From Clostridium puniceum (lineage in GTDB: Bacteria; Bacillota; Clostridia; Clostridiales; Clostridiaceae): a stretch of DNA of 64,000 bases. Location: NCBI RefSeq assembly GCF_002006345.1, contig NZ_LZZM01000022.1, positions 1 through 64,000 on the forward strand. The letters are read 5' to 3'. Shown here one piece after another: positions 18,572-27,841 of the stretch (its first letter is position 1; each line of letters starts with the position of its first letter). Position numbers and translations under genes: made by a program. Below the pieces are notes generated by a model. The model did no database searches. It was not told where the DNA came from and saw only the letters and a list, made by a program, of their open reading frames with translations.

Positions 18572-19279
18572 TTATATACATTTATATAGTGGTACAAGTT
18601 TTTGATTTTTATAAAAATACATTTCTTCTCTTTTTATATTAACAAAAGCATCTAAAACTGAATTCGAAGTTTTTTCTTGAATATAGCTTACTAATAAATC
18701 TGCACTTAAATGTTCTCTGCTCCCTGTACTTATTAATACATTCAGCACTAAATATTTATCTTTAATCCAAAAGCTAAATTCTTTTACGAAGGTTCTTAAA
18801 TTAACTTCCTTCTCACCTTTTTTGCTTTTCTTTATAGTATTCCATTCTTTCACTTCTAAAAGCTTATTCATCTCTTCTTCTAAAGCTGAAACATCAGAAT
18901 ATTTAACTTTTATAGTATATCTTGCAGCATCAATTAATGCCATAGCTTGAGGCACTTTCTTTTCACCTTGTGTATAAGGAACTGCTGTTGCATTTATATA
19001 TTTTATTCCACTTGGTGCAGTTGCATTTAATTTATCCACAATTTCTTGCTCATCCACTTCAGTTGTTAACACCATATCCATATATTCTCCACTTGAATAT
19101 ACTCCAACAGATAAAGGCTGTGCTATTGAAGTATTCATATGAGGATTAAACCCTTGTGAAAATTCTATTGGAAGTCCAGCTCTTCTAATATTTTTTTGAA
19201 TAGTTTTAAGTACATCCAAATGAGAAATGAATTTAATATTTTCTTCTTTAGTAAATTTAGTTAAGTATCGCACCTTCAA
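18572..19279 (-). CDS. Radical-SAM-associated DUF2344 protein (TIGR03936 family)
   Basis: A 235-residue protein of the DUF2344/TIGR03936 family, always found beside or fused to a TIGR03960 radical SAM protein. Its start, KVRYLTKFTKEENIKFISHL, followed by IEFSQGFNPHM, is diagnostic. I choose TTG at 19279, which has GGGGAG just upstream; an ATG at 19291 lacks a site. It overlaps the end of the upstream gene by 23 bases, so translation is coupled. The molecular function is unknown; the constant company of a B12-binding radical SAM enzyme suggests one joint modification reaction. Confidence 0.85.
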   Translation of the reverse strand: MKVRYLTKFTKEENIKFISHLDVLKTIQKNIRRAGLPIEFSQGFNPHMNTSIAQPLSVGVYSSGEYMDMVLTTEVDEQEIVDKLNATAPSGIKYINATAVPYTQGEKKVPQAMALIDAARYTIKVKYSDVSALEEEMNKLLEVKEWNTIKKSKKGEKEVNLRTFVKEFSFWIKDKYLVLNVLISTGSREHLSADLLVSYIQEKTSNSVLDAFVNIKREEMYFYKNQKLVPLYKCI

Positions 19280-21113
19280 AACACTCCCCATCTTTAAAGT
19301 TTACATCAACTCCACACCCTGTACATCCTTCTCTACAGTTTTGTGTTAATTCAGCCTTTTTAGCTTTTTCATTTTCTATTTCTAAATATTTTCTATTTAC
19401 TCCAATATCAATAAAGTCCCAAGGTAACACTTCGTCATAGCTTCTTTCTCTATATGCATAAAAATCTACAGGTAAATTGCACTCTTCCATAGCTTTCATC
19501 CATACATCAAATTTAAAATGTTGATCCCATCCGTCAAATCTAGCACCTTTTTCAAAGGCTTTAATTAAAACATCACATAATCTTCTATCTCCTCTTGCAA
19601 AAATAGATTCCATTACAGACGTTTTTTGTTCGTGATAATTATAAACTATACATTTAGATTTAATCGACGATTTAACAGCTTTAATTTTTTCTGTAACATC
19701 TTCAAACTTTGCCATTGGTGCCCATTGAAATGGTGTAAATGGCTTAGGTATAAGTATTGATGTACTTACTGTAAGTCTTAACCCCTTATTATTATTTATT
19801 TTATTAGGCACTTGCTTATATCTATATACAATTTTTTCAGCTAATTGACCAATGCCTTCGCAATCCTCTAATTCTTCATAAGGAAGACCAACCATAAAGT
19901 AAAGCTTTAAAGTCTTCCAGCCTGCTTCAAAAGCACTTGTGGCTGCATCTAAAATTCTCTCTTCAGTAAGACCTTTATTTATTATATCTCTCATTCTTTG
20001 AGAACCAGCTTCTGGCGCAAAGGTTAATCCAGTCTTTCTAACCTTTTGAATATCCTTAAGCAAATCAACTGAAAAAGCATCAACTCTAATTGAAGGAAGT
20101 GCTATTCCAACTCTATCTTCTTCATGTTCTTCAATTAAATCTGTAATCAAGCCCTTTATATCAGAATAATCACAGGTACTTAATGATGAAAGAGAAATTT
20201 CTTCATATCCAGTGCTTTTAACTAATTCTCTAGCTAATTCTAAAAGATCTTCTTTTTTCTTTTCCCTAACTGGTCTATAAAGCATTCCTGCCTGACAGAA
20301 TCTACATCCATTTGTACATCCTCTAAATAATTCTAAAACAATTCTGTCATGAACAATTTCTGAATAAGGAACAATTATGTCCTTGGGAAAATCAACTTTT
20401 GTAAAATTATTAATTATTCTCTTTTTAATAGTACTCGGAACATCATCATACTTTGGTTTAAATTCCTTTATAGTATTATCTTCATTATAAATAACATCAT
20501 ACAATGAAGGCACGTATATTCCTTGAATTTTAGATATTTCTCTTAAAAATTCTTTTTTCTTTCCTTTACCCTTATACTTTTTATAAACATCCAAAACATC
20601 ATTCATCATTTCTTCGCCTTCACCAATTTCAAAGAAATCTACTATATCATATAAAGGTTCTGGATTATATGCACAAGGCCCACCTGCCATAACTATAGGT
20701 TCATCTTCGCCTCTTTCTGATGCCCTTATAGTAATACCAGACATATCCAGCATATTTAAAATATTAGTAAAACTCATTTCATATTGAAGCGTGAACCCTA
20801 AAATATCAAATTCCTTCAAGGAATCCTTAGTTTCTAACGTAAATAATGGAATATTATTTTTTCTAAGCTGTTCTTCCATATCTGGCCATGGTGCAAATGC
20901 TCTTTCACAATATGTATCTAATCTTTGATTTATAGTATGATAAAGTATTCTGCTTCCTAAATGAGACATTCCTACCTCATAAACATCTGGAAAACAAAAT
21001 GCAAATCTTATGTTAACTTCACTTAGGTTTTTAACTATTTCATTTAATTCCCCTCCAGTATATCTACTTGGCTTCTCTACCTTAAATAAAATATCATCTG
21101 AAATTTTATTCAT
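19257..21113 (-). CDS. B12-binding-domain radical SAM protein, TIGR03960 family
   Basis: A 618-residue protein with an N-terminal B12-binding-like region (FAFCFPDVYEVGMSHLG) and a radical SAM core whose cluster cysteines are C266, C270 and C273 (FRGCTNGCRFCQAGM). A second Cys-rich patch, CREGCTGCGVDV, lies at the C-terminus and may hold another metal or cluster. The reaction is not known. GGAGG lies before the ATG. It overlaps the DUF2344 gene, with rng behind; these three form a conserved clostridial set near the ribosomal protein genes. Confidence 0.88.
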   Translation of the reverse strand: MNKISDDILFKVEKPSRYTGGELNEIVKNLSEVNIRFAFCFPDVYEVGMSHLGSRILYHTINQRLDTYCERAFAPWPDMEEQLRKNNIPLFTLETKDSLKEFDILGFTLQYEMSFTNILNMLDMSGITIRASERGEDEPIVMAGGPCAYNPEPLYDIVDFFEIGEGEEMMNDVLDVYKKYKGKGKKKEFLREISKIQGIYVPSLYDVIYNEDNTIKEFKPKYDDVPSTIKKRIINNFTKVDFPKDIIVPYSEIVHDRIVLELFRGCTNGCRFCQAGMLYRPVREKKKEDLLELARELVKSTGYEEISLSSLSTCDYSDIKGLITDLIEEHEEDRVGIALPSIRVDAFSVDLLKDIQKVRKTGLTFAPEAGSQRMRDIINKGLTEERILDAATSAFEAGWKTLKLYFMVGLPYEELEDCEGIGQLAEKIVYRYKQVPNKINNNKGLRLTVSTSILIPKPFTPFQWAPMAKFEDVTEKIKAVKSSIKSKCIVYNYHEQKTSVMESIFARGDRRLCDVLIKAFEKGARFDGWDQHFKFDVWMKAMEECNLPVDFYAYRERSYDEVLPWDFIDIGVNRKYLEIENEKAKKAELTQNCREGCTGCGVDVNFKDGECFEGAILN

Positions 21114-21264
21114 TAATATATTTCCTCCTTAAACGCACACTTTTGTGCGCCAATCTTTATACTATGTAAATTATTTCACAATTAAATTATCCTAATACAA
21201 TTAAATAATAACTATTTAATGCATAAGGTATATGAAAGAAAATAGCAAATCACTTAAAATAAAA

Positions 21265-21290
21265 GAAGTATAAACATATTGCTATACTTC
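21265..21290 (-). terminator. Terminator of the thiamine operon
   Basis: GAAGTATA at 21265-21272 pairs with TATACTTC at 21283-21290; the minus strand continues TTTTATTTT. It is 28 bases beyond the thiE stop. Confidence 0.85.
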
Positions 21291-21317
21291 CTGTTTGCTA
21301 TCCCTATTCTAACACAA

Positions 21318-21971
21318 TTAATCTTCAATGTGAATATTCTTATACATACTCGTAAATATGGTTTTAAATTCCCTTGCAGCTTCAACAATATCCTTTTGAG
21401 CAATAATAGCAGAAACTATTGCAAGTCCATCAATACCAGAGCCTTCAAAATCCTTAATTCTTTCTTTATTGATTCCTCCTATTACAACTATAGGCAAAGA
21501 TATATTTTCTCTTATTTTTTTTAACTCTTCTATTGAAGTTAGATTGGCATCCTTTTTAGTCCCAGTTGCATACATTGCACCAACGCCTAAATAATCAGCT
21601 CCATCTTTTTGTCCCTGAAGAGCTTCTTCAAGAGTCCCTGTTGAAATTCCAATAATCTTATCTTCTCCAATGATTTTTCTAACTACTGGAACCGGAAGAT
21701 CACTTTGACCTACATGAACTCCAGCCGCATCAACTGCAAGAGCAATATCTAATCTATCATTTATTAATAATGGTACATCATATTTATCTGTTATTTTTTT
21801 CACCTTTACTGCAGTATTATAAAAATCAAGAGATGAACAATCTTTTTCTCTTAATTGGACTAAAGTACAGCCTCCAATTAGTGCTTGTTCTACAGCTTCT
21901 TCTAAAGTTTTAGTACTCATTAAATCTCTATCTGTTACAAGATAGATACTATAATCTATTTTAACCTTCAT
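21318..21971 (-). CDS. thiE: Thiamine-phosphate synthase
   Basis: ThiE couples the pyrimidine diphosphate and thiazole phosphate halves into thiamine monophosphate. The 217-residue TIM barrel shows the family blocks [15 protein letters not shown] [49 protein letters not shown] and a phosphate-binding ATGTKKDA. The C-terminal GGINKERI closes the barrel. It is the last gene of the operon, 18 bases behind thiM, under the distant TPP riboswitch. Confidence 0.94.
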   Translation of the reverse strand: MKVKIDYSIYLVTDRDLMSTKTLEEAVEQALIGGCTLVQLREKDCSSLDFYNTAVKVKKITDKYDVPLLINDRLDIALAVDAAGVHVGQSDLPVPVVRKIIGEDKIIGISTGTLEEALQGQKDGADYLGVGAMYATGTKKDANLTSIEELKKIRENISLPIVVIGGINKERIKDFEGSGIDGLAIVSAIIAQKDIVEAAREFKTIFTSMYKNIHIED

Positions 21972-21989
21972 TAAATTTTCCTCCTCAAA

Positions 21990-22835
21990 TTAGCTGTAAA
22001 ATTGAACCTTAGCCATATTTTTAATTATCTCAGAATTCAAATTACTTATAGCATCTATAATTGCTATATGAAAACTTCCTGTTCCTATTTCTCCTGCTTT
22101 TTCAAAAGCAATTTCCCCAGAAACACCCATAGCAGTAATGCCAGAAACTGCTCCTATAAAATAATCCAATCCCGCACCACAAAATGCTGCTATTAAGGAG
22201 GTTGTCATACACCCTGTTCCTGTAACATTTGCAAGCATCTTAGTTCCATTTTCAAGTATAGCTACCCTTTTTCCATCTGAAACAATATCAGTTGCACCAG
22301 TAATTGCAACTGTACACTTAAGCTTATCAGCTAAGTTTTTGCATATTTTAATACCTTCATCATTTCCACTTTTAAGATCACTTTCAGATGCATCAACTCC
22401 TTTAGTTGAAACTTCTAAACCACTTATAAATTTAATTTCAGACATATTTCCGCGTAAAACATTTATTTTAACTTCTTCTAATATCCTTTTAGTAGTTGCA
22501 TTTCTAAACTCTGATGCTCCTGCTCCTACTGGATCAAATACAACTGGAAGGTTTAATTCATTTGCCATCTTTCCTGATGCAATCATAGATTCAATTGTTC
22601 TTTCATTTAAAGTACCAATATTTATTACAAGAGCAGATGAAATTTTAGTAATATCTGCTGCTTCCTTAATATCATCAGCCATAATTGGTGATGCTCCTAA
22701 AGCAAGTAATATATTTGCGCAATCATTAACAGTAACATAATTTGTTATATTATGTACAAGTGGCTTCTTATTCCTAACCTCATTTAGTAAATTGCTTATC
22801 TTTATAACTATTTCCTTTTCCATAATTATATCCAT
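21990..22835 (-). CDS. thiM: Hydroxyethylthiazole kinase
   Basis: ThiM phosphorylates hydroxyethylthiazole for salvage into thiamine. Motifs include KKPLVHNITNYVTVNDCAN near the N-terminus, VFDPVGAGASEFR in the middle and the catalytic TGTGCMTTS near the C-terminus. The start is ambiguous: ATG at 22835 (MDIIMEKE) or ATG at 22823 (MEKEIVIK), both served by AAGAAAGGA. The frame also extends to a TTG at 22862, which I think too early. No thiazole-synthesis genes (thiG, thiS) lie here, so with thiC the operon combines de novo pyrimidine synthesis with thiazole salvage. Confidence 0.92.
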   Translation of the reverse strand: MDIIMEKEIVIKISNLLNEVRNKKPLVHNITNYVTVNDCANILLALGASPIMADDIKEAADITKISSALVINIGTLNERTIESMIASGKMANELNLPVVFDPVGAGASEFRNATTKRILEEVKINVLRGNMSEIKFISGLEVSTKGVDASESDLKSGNDEGIKICKNLADKLKCTVAITGATDIVSDGKRVAILENGTKMLANVTGTGCMTTSLIAAFCGAGLDYFIGAVSGITAMGVSGEIAFEKAGEIGTGSFHIAIIDAISNLNSEIIKNMAKVQFYS

Positions 22836-22960
22836 TCCTTTCTTTAGATGTAAAATCTCCAAGATTGAAAATTTTACACTTTACAATATAAAGTTGAAAG
22901 CTTATAGCTTTCTATTTTTTGAAAAGCTATAGACATTTCTTTGATTACTTTCTAAGCATT

Positions 22961-24289
22961 TTAAAATAAACCTTCTTTTACTTCTTGTTCCAATAACTCT
23001 ACTTTTTCACCTTTTAATATTCTATTAGTTGTTCTTACTGCACACATTTTTCCACACATAGAACAGCTATGTTGATCTTCTGGTGGTATACTTTCAAAAT
23101 ATTCTCTAGCTTTCTTACCATCAATAGCAATGTTGAACATTTCTTCCCAATCAAGTTTTTGACGAGCATCTGCCATAGCATTGTCTCTATCTCTTGCTCC
23201 TGGAAGTCCATTAGCTATATCTGCTGCATGTGCTGCAATCTTTGATGCTATAATCCCTTCTTTAACATCTGATAAATCTGGAAGTCTTAAATGTTCAGCT
23301 GGTGTTACATAACAAAGGAAATTTGCTCCATGTGTTGCTGCAATAGCTCCACCAATAGCTGAGGTAATATGATCATATCCTGGAGCAATGTCAGTAACTA
23401 AAGGTCCTAATACATAAAATGGCGCACCATGGCATAATCTTTTTTCAATTTGCATGTTAGCAGCAATTTCATTCATAGCCATATGTCCAGGTCCTTCAAT
23501 CATAACTTGAACATCCTTTGCCCAAGCCCTCTTTGTGAGTAAACCTAATTCTATAAGTTCTGTAATTTGACCCGCATCAGTTGAATCATCAATACAACCT
23601 GGTCTCATTGCATCTCCAAGACTTATTGTCACATCGCATTCTCTTAGGATTTCAAGTAATTCATCATAATATTCATAAAATGGATTTTCATTTCCTGTCA
23701 TTTCCATCCATGCAAATAATAACGATCCTCCACGAGATACAATATTTAATCTTCTCTTATCTTCTTTAAATAATTCAACTGTTCTTTTATTTATTCCAGC
23801 ATGAATAGTGACAAAATCAACTCCAACTTTAGCATGAGCTCTAACCACATCAAGAAAGTCTTCTGCCTTTATATTTAAAAGATCTTTTTCAAGATACCCT
23901 ATTGCATCATACATTGGAACCGTACCTATAATAGCTGGAGAATATTCTATAAGCTTTTCTCTAAACTCTTGAGTCTTTCCATAATTACTTAAATCCATTA
24001 TGGCCTCAGCCCCAAAATCAATTGCCATTTTTACTTTTTCCATTTCTCTGCAATAGTCAACAGAATCTCCTGAAATACCTAAGTTTACATTTATCTTTGT
24101 TTTAAGTCCATCACCAATACCTTCTGGACTAAGTGATTTATGATTAATATTGGCTGGAATAACTACCTTACCTTCTGCTACAAGTTTCATTAATTTTTCT
24201 TCTGAAATATTTTCTTTCTTAGCTACTACTTTCATTTCTTTAGTAACTACACCTTTTTTAGCTGCTTCTATTTGTGTTTTATAATTCAT
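22961..24289 (-). CDS. thiC: Phosphomethylpyrimidine synthase
   Basis: ThiC rearranges aminoimidazole ribotide to hydroxymethylpyrimidine phosphate, using a radical SAM cluster. The C-terminal cluster motif is CSMCGKMC, a CxxCxxxxC arrangement. Other signatures are [23 protein letters not shown] and [14 protein letters not shown] take ATG at 24289 ([13 protein letters not shown]), preceded by GGGGGAAG, rather than the in-frame extension to 24316; the protein has 442 residues. It lies between thiD and thiM in the thiamine operon. Confidence 0.94.
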   Translation of the reverse strand: MNYKTQIEAAKKGVVTKEMKVVAKKENISEEKLMKLVAEGKVVIPANINHKSLSPEGIGDGLKTKINVNLGISGDSVDYCREMEKVKMAIDFGAEAIMDLSNYGKTQEFREKLIEYSPAIIGTVPMYDAIGYLEKDLLNIKAEDFLDVVRAHAKVGVDFVTIHAGINKRTVELFKEDKRRLNIVSRGGSLLFAWMEMTGNENPFYEYYDELLEILRECDVTISLGDAMRPGCIDDSTDAGQITELIELGLLTKRAWAKDVQVMIEGPGHMAMNEIAANMQIEKRLCHGAPFYVLGPLVTDIAPGYDHITSAIGGAIAATHGANFLCYVTPAEHLRLPDLSDVKEGIIASKIAAHAADIANGLPGARDRDNAMADARQKLDWEEMFNIAIDGKKAREYFESIPPEDQHSCSMCGKMCAVRTTNRILKGEKVELLEQEVKEGLF

Positions 24290-24420
24290 TTCTTTCTTCC
24301 CCCATTTTTGTATCAAAATATAAAATTAGATTTTTCTCTTATCACTAGATATTTTTCAAAAACATCTTTTTTTAAGAAAAGCCTTGCTTTTTTTGCTTTA
24401 ATTCTTAATTGTTAACTATT

Positions 24421-25221
24421 TTAAATTCCTGCTTTCTTATAAAGCTCATAAAAATGATTAGTAGGTCCAACACCTTTTCCAAGATTAAAACCATGTTCAA
24501 TCGCAATAGTTATATATCTCTTCCCCTCTCTCACCGCTTCTTCCATACTCATATTTTTAGCAAGATTAGCTGCTATAGCAGATGATAAAGTACATCCTGT
24601 TCCATGAGTATGAGTTGTATTAATTCTTTCTTGTGGTAATACTATAAATTCTTTACCATCAAACAATAAATCTGTAGCTTCGCCCTCTAAATGACCACCT
24701 TTAATTAAAACAGCCTTGGGACCAAGATCTTTAAGCTTTAATGAAGCCTCTTTCATTTCCTCTAGAGTTTTTATTTCTATTCCTAAGATTTCTTCTGCTT
24801 CTGGTAAATTAGGAGTGATTAATGTCGCTAAAGGAAATAATTCATTCACTAAAGTATCCTTTGCATCCTTTGATAATAAATTAAATCCACTTTTTGAGAT
24901 CATAACTGGATCTAAAACTATTTGAGGCAGTTTTTCAACTTTTTTTAAAGCTTTTGCTATTGCTTTAATAGATGAAATTTGTGATACCATGCCTATTTTA
25001 ATAGCATCAACTCTAATATCTTCAAAAATAACATCAATTTGTCCCTCAATTATTTCTGGATTTATATCTTGAATTCCAAAAACTCCAATAGTATTTTGAA
25101 CCGTTACAGCTGTGATAACACTCATTCCATAAACTCCATTAGCTGAAAAAGACTTTAAATCAGCTTGGATTCCCGCACCCCCACAAGTATCTGATCCTGC
25201 GATAGTTAATGCTCTAAACAT
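24421..25221 (-). CDS. thiD: Hydroxymethylpyrimidine/phosphomethylpyrimidine kinase
   Basis: ThiD phosphorylates the ThiC product twice. The 266-residue ribokinase-fold protein shows ALTIAGSDTCGGAGIQADLK at its start and the anion-hole motif THTHGTGCTLSSA near the end. ATG at 25221 has AAAGGATG upstream; a frame to 25245 lacks a ribosome site. An 80-bp palindromic element lies in the leader only about 20 bases beyond the start, between thiW and thiD, and could affect the ratio of their expression. Confidence 0.94.
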   Translation of the reverse strand: MFRALTIAGSDTCGGAGIQADLKSFSANGVYGMSVITAVTVQNTIGVFGIQDINPEIIEGQIDVIFEDIRVDAIKIGMVSQISSIKAIAKALKKVEKLPQIVLDPVMISKSGFNLLSKDAKDTLVNELFPLATLITPNLPEAEEILGIEIKTLEEMKEASLKLKDLGPKAVLIKGGHLEGEATDLLFDGKEFIVLPQERINTTHTHGTGCTLSSAIAANLAKNMSMEEAVREGKRYITIAIEHGFNLGKGVGPTNHFYELYKKAGI

Positions 25222-25243
25222 AAAATCATCCTTTCTTCCTAAC

Positions 25244-25324
25244 ATATATGTTGCAAAATTATACTTTCATAAATTTTTTACCAAAGTACTTAAGTCCATC
25301 TAAATTTCTAATTGCAACATATAT
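25244..25324. repeat. Palindromic ~80-bp repeat element, copy A
   Basis: The ends are 13-bp inverted repeats, ATATATGTTGCAA at 25244-25256 and TTGCAACATATAT at 25312-25324. A diverged copy lies in opposite orientation at 34968-35047 with identical ends and nearly identical length (81 versus 80 bp). The interiors share a core around ACTTAAGTA. This looks like a miniature inverted-repeat element or a mobile hairpin RNA. Confidence 0.6.
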
Positions 25325-25463
25325 ACAATAAAATTTAATCTTTAATATATAAATATATTTATTAATAGTTTCTGGTAGTTCTCGTTATTATGTATTATTA
25401 TTTTTACATTTGAATACATATAGTTTGCTTATTTCTTAATAATATATAATCCAATCTTCATAT

Positions 25464-26003
25464 TTAAATTGTGTTAGTATTTTTAGAATCTTTATCATTA
25501 ATAGGCGACTCATTATTTATTAATGTCTTCGTTATTATAGGAATTTTCACAAAGAAATATGCTATAACGGCTCCAAAACTGCAACTCATTGTAAATGGAA
25601 TTATGTATGCAACAAATGCTACTTCTTTACCTAAAAGTAGTGTTGCTACTGGATAAGCCAGTAATGCTCCAAGTACCCCTGTTCCAATCACTTCACCTAA
25701 TACAGCTATTATTGGCTTTCTAATTTTCCTATAAAGAATTCCTGCCACAAGTGCACCTGCCATACTTCCTGGAAATGCTAATAAACTTCCTGTTCCCATA
25801 ATATTTCTTATAATTGATGTAGCTAATGCATTTAAAACTGCATAGACTGGTCCAAGTGTTATTGCCCCTACTACATTCACAAAATGTTGTATTGGTGATA
25901 TTTTTGCTCCTCCAATTGGTATTGAAAATGTTCCAAAAATAACTGCAATACCAATTAATACACCGCTTAGTGCGATTTTTTGTGCTTTACTTTTCTCTTT
26001 CAT
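25464..26003 (-). CDS. thiW: Energy-coupling-factor transporter S component ThiW
   Basis: A 179-residue membrane protein of the ThiW family, the substrate-binding unit of an ECF transporter thought to import the thiazole precursor. The block SIPIGGAKISPIQHFVNVVG and the following GTGSLLAFPGSMAGAL are typical. Five to six hydrophobic helices are visible. It is the first gene after the TPP riboswitch. Its supply of thiazole would feed ThiM, which fits the lack of thiazole-synthesis genes in the operon. The shared ECF A/A'/T components must be elsewhere. Confidence 0.9.
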   Translation of the reverse strand: MKEKSKAQKIALSGVLIGIAVIFGTFSIPIGGAKISPIQHFVNVVGAITLGPVYAVLNALATSIIRNIMGTGSLLAFPGSMAGALVAGILYRKIRKPIIAVLGEVIGTGVLGALLAYPVATLLLGKEVAFVAYIIPFTMSCSFGAVIAYFFVKIPIITKTLINNESPINDKDSKNTNTI

Positions 26004-26104
26004 TTAAAGTCTTCCCCCTTAAAATTAATAGAATAACTACTGCCTTGACTTGCGAAATTATAACCTGACTAGGTTTAAAAAGTTAAAATTAAATTATTTT
26101 TACG

Positions 26105-26135
26105 CAAAAAAATGTATCCCTAAGGGATACATCAA
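26105..26135 (-). terminator. Riboswitch-linked intrinsic terminator
   Basis: ATGTATCCCT and AGGGATACAT (26112-26132) form a strong stem; the minus strand continues with seven Ts. It lies between the TPP aptamer and thiW, where an attenuating terminator is expected. Confidence 0.9.
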
Positions 26136-26170
26136 TAAATCATGCATAAACAATAAAACGATATTAATAT

Positions 26171-26260
26171 ACTTCCCTACGTTGGTATTAACCAAATCAG
26201 GTTATAAGAGTCTAGGAAATCAATCTTTCCAATCTCAGCCAAAATATTAGCTCCCCTAGT
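26171..26260 (-). ncRNA. TPP riboswitch (THI box)
   Basis: The minus strand shows the conserved aptamer parts in order: ACTAGGGGAGC, GGCTGAGA, then CCTGATTTGGTTAATACCA, and ACGTAGGGAAGT. It lies upstream of thiW and is followed by an intrinsic terminator, so it should turn off thiW-thiD-thiC-thiM-thiE when thiamine pyrophosphate binds. The canonical CTGATCTGG is CTGATTTGG here, a tolerated change. Confidence 0.95.
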
Positions 26261-26367
26261 TATTCAATTTTAAATTTATCTTTTATAATATTAAGAATAT
26301 AACATTAATTTTAAACCGTCAAGGATAACATAATTTTAATTAAAATATAATTTCATAATTTGATTAA

Positions 26368-27315
26368 CTACTTTATATTGATTTTATTAATAAAATTCTT
26401 AATTTGATTATTTACAAATTCAGGATTACTTCTGTAAACATAATGTGTTGAATTTGGAACAACAACTCTTTGGGAAAATTTACTATTAGAAATCATATTA
26501 ATAACACCATTTTCCCATATTTGATCAACTTCTTTGCCCATTTCTGTTTCAGAAGCTTGCAAATATAAAATTGGAATATTATTTAAACTTTTCAAATCTT
26601 TTTCACATTGTAATCCACCAATTAATATTTCATCTGCATTCCCATCAGGGTCACTAAATTGATCCGTATAGTTTTTTGCTAAATCTGGCATGTTATCTTT
26701 TTCCCACTTATATAACTCTCTATTTAACGCTGGAAATGTTCCATCTAACATTATAATTCCAGCTAACTCCGCCTTATACATTTTTGCAAATTCTATTGCT
26801 GTGAAACTACCTACAGAATGTGCTACTAATACATAAGGCTTTTTAAATTTAGCTTCTCTTAATAGATCATGTAAATTTATTGCTTTGTCTCTAGGAGTTT
26901 TATATTGTCCATTAAAACAGTTTTGATTATATTTTATATTACCTCCATCAAGAACTGTCTGCTCCTGTTCCTTAGTTAAGCTTGGCATATTTCCTATATC
27001 ACTACTTTTCCCAAGACCGAATCTATCATATGCGATTGTTGTTGCATACTTAGCAGCTGCATCTTGAATGCCATTCCAAGTATCCTGATTTTCCTCTGAT
27101 ACAAGTGCATCTTCATATCCAGTTTCAAAAACTACTGAAGGTCCATTTTCTCCAATTTGTCTAGTATTTATGATTCCATTATGTGTTTTTATAAGCTTAG
27201 TTTCATATGCATATGCATATATTGTAGGTATAATTCCTAAATATAACACCATACAAACTAAAAATAATGTTAATTTGTTCATTCTAAACTTTAAATTACT
27301 CGTGATTTTATTCAT
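26368..27315 (-). CDS. Secreted or membrane-anchored alpha/beta hydrolase
   Basis: A 315-residue alpha/beta-hydrolase-fold protein. Hydrophobic residues at about 12-35 form a signal peptide or anchor. The nucleophile is the serine in VLVAHSVGSF, and TIAYDRFGLGKS is the conserved segment before it. The catalytic His is in NSTHYVY near the C-terminus; the acid residue is probably in the ASETEMG region. The substrate cannot be told. GAGGTG precedes the ATG. It is monocistronic and faces the TPP riboswitch of the thiamine operon only by chance of position. Confidence 0.8.
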   Translation of the reverse strand: MNKITSNLKFRMNKLTLFLVCMVLYLGIIPTIYAYAYETKLIKTHNGIINTRQIGENGPSVVFETGYEDALVSEENQDTWNGIQDAAAKYATTIAYDRFGLGKSSDIGNMPSLTKEQEQTVLDGGNIKYNQNCFNGQYKTPRDKAINLHDLLREAKFKKPYVLVAHSVGSFTAIEFAKMYKAELAGIIMLDGTFPALNRELYKWEKDNMPDLAKNYTDQFSDPDGNADEILIGGLQCEKDLKSLNNIPILYLQASETEMGKEVDQIWENGVINMISNSKFSQRVVVPNSTHYVYRSNPEFVNNQIKNFINKINIK

Positions 27316-27475
27316 TTTACACCTCTGTTATATATTTTATATGATTCAATTATTATATATTTTTGTAATAATAATTTCAATGTGTAAAAAAATATAAAAT
27401 TCACCTTTTTTTACTTATTCCTTACTTTTTAACTTAAGATTCTAACTTATACGCATTTTATTAAAATTGTATTTT

Positions 27476-27682
27476 CTACTTATTTTTCACTAACACATAA
27501 TATTTACCATATCTTTTGACAGGTTTTATTACTTGAAAACCATTAATAAATTCTCCTATGATTTGATCTTTAGCAACTTCGATTAAAATATTATCTTTCT
27601 TTGCTTTAACTCTCTTTACCGGAATTATTGTTGTCTTATAATTTGAATTAGCTTTACTTCTAGTTTTATTTTTGCTTGGCAT
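27476..27682 (-). CDS. Small basic hypothetical protein, 68 aa
   Basis: A Lys-rich protein starting MPSKNKTRSKANSNYKT, with a predicted beta-rich C-terminal half (IIGEFINGFQVIKPVKRYGK). I recognise no family. High charge suggests nucleic-acid or ribosome binding, but that is a guess. AGGAG lies about 10 bases before the ATG. It stands alone between the hydrolase and a terminator. Confidence 0.5.
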   Translation of the reverse strand: MPSKNKTRSKANSNYKTTIIPVKRVKAKKDNILIEVAKDQIIGEFINGFQVIKPVKRYGKYYVLVKNK

Positions 27683-27779
27683 TTATCTCATACTCCTGTA
27701 ATATTATAAATCTTTAAATTATTATATTAACAAATTCTACAAATGTTCTCTTTAAATTACTTTAATTTAATTTAAGGTA

Positions 27780-27822
27780 TAAAAAACAACCACTTTCAAT
27801 GAATCTATCTCATTGTAAAGTG
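27780..27822 (-). terminator. Terminator of the Fe-S/FMN membrane protein gene
   Basis: CACTTTCAATGA at 27791-27802 pairs, with one bulge, with TCATTGTAAAGTG at 27810-27822; the minus strand continues GTTGTTTTTT. It is 20 bases behind the stop codon at 27842. Confidence 0.85.
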
Positions 27823-27841
27823 ATTATCTTAAAGAGTTTTA

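Noticed and set aside
24290..24420. Second TPP riboswitch before thiC
   Set aside because: No CTGAGA or CCTGATNTGG motif is present in the thiC or thiD leaders; only the thiW leader has the aptamer.
25244..25324. Riboswitch for thiD
   Set aside because: The element occurs again beside rnfB/apbE with unrelated genes, so a thiamine-specific role is unlikely.
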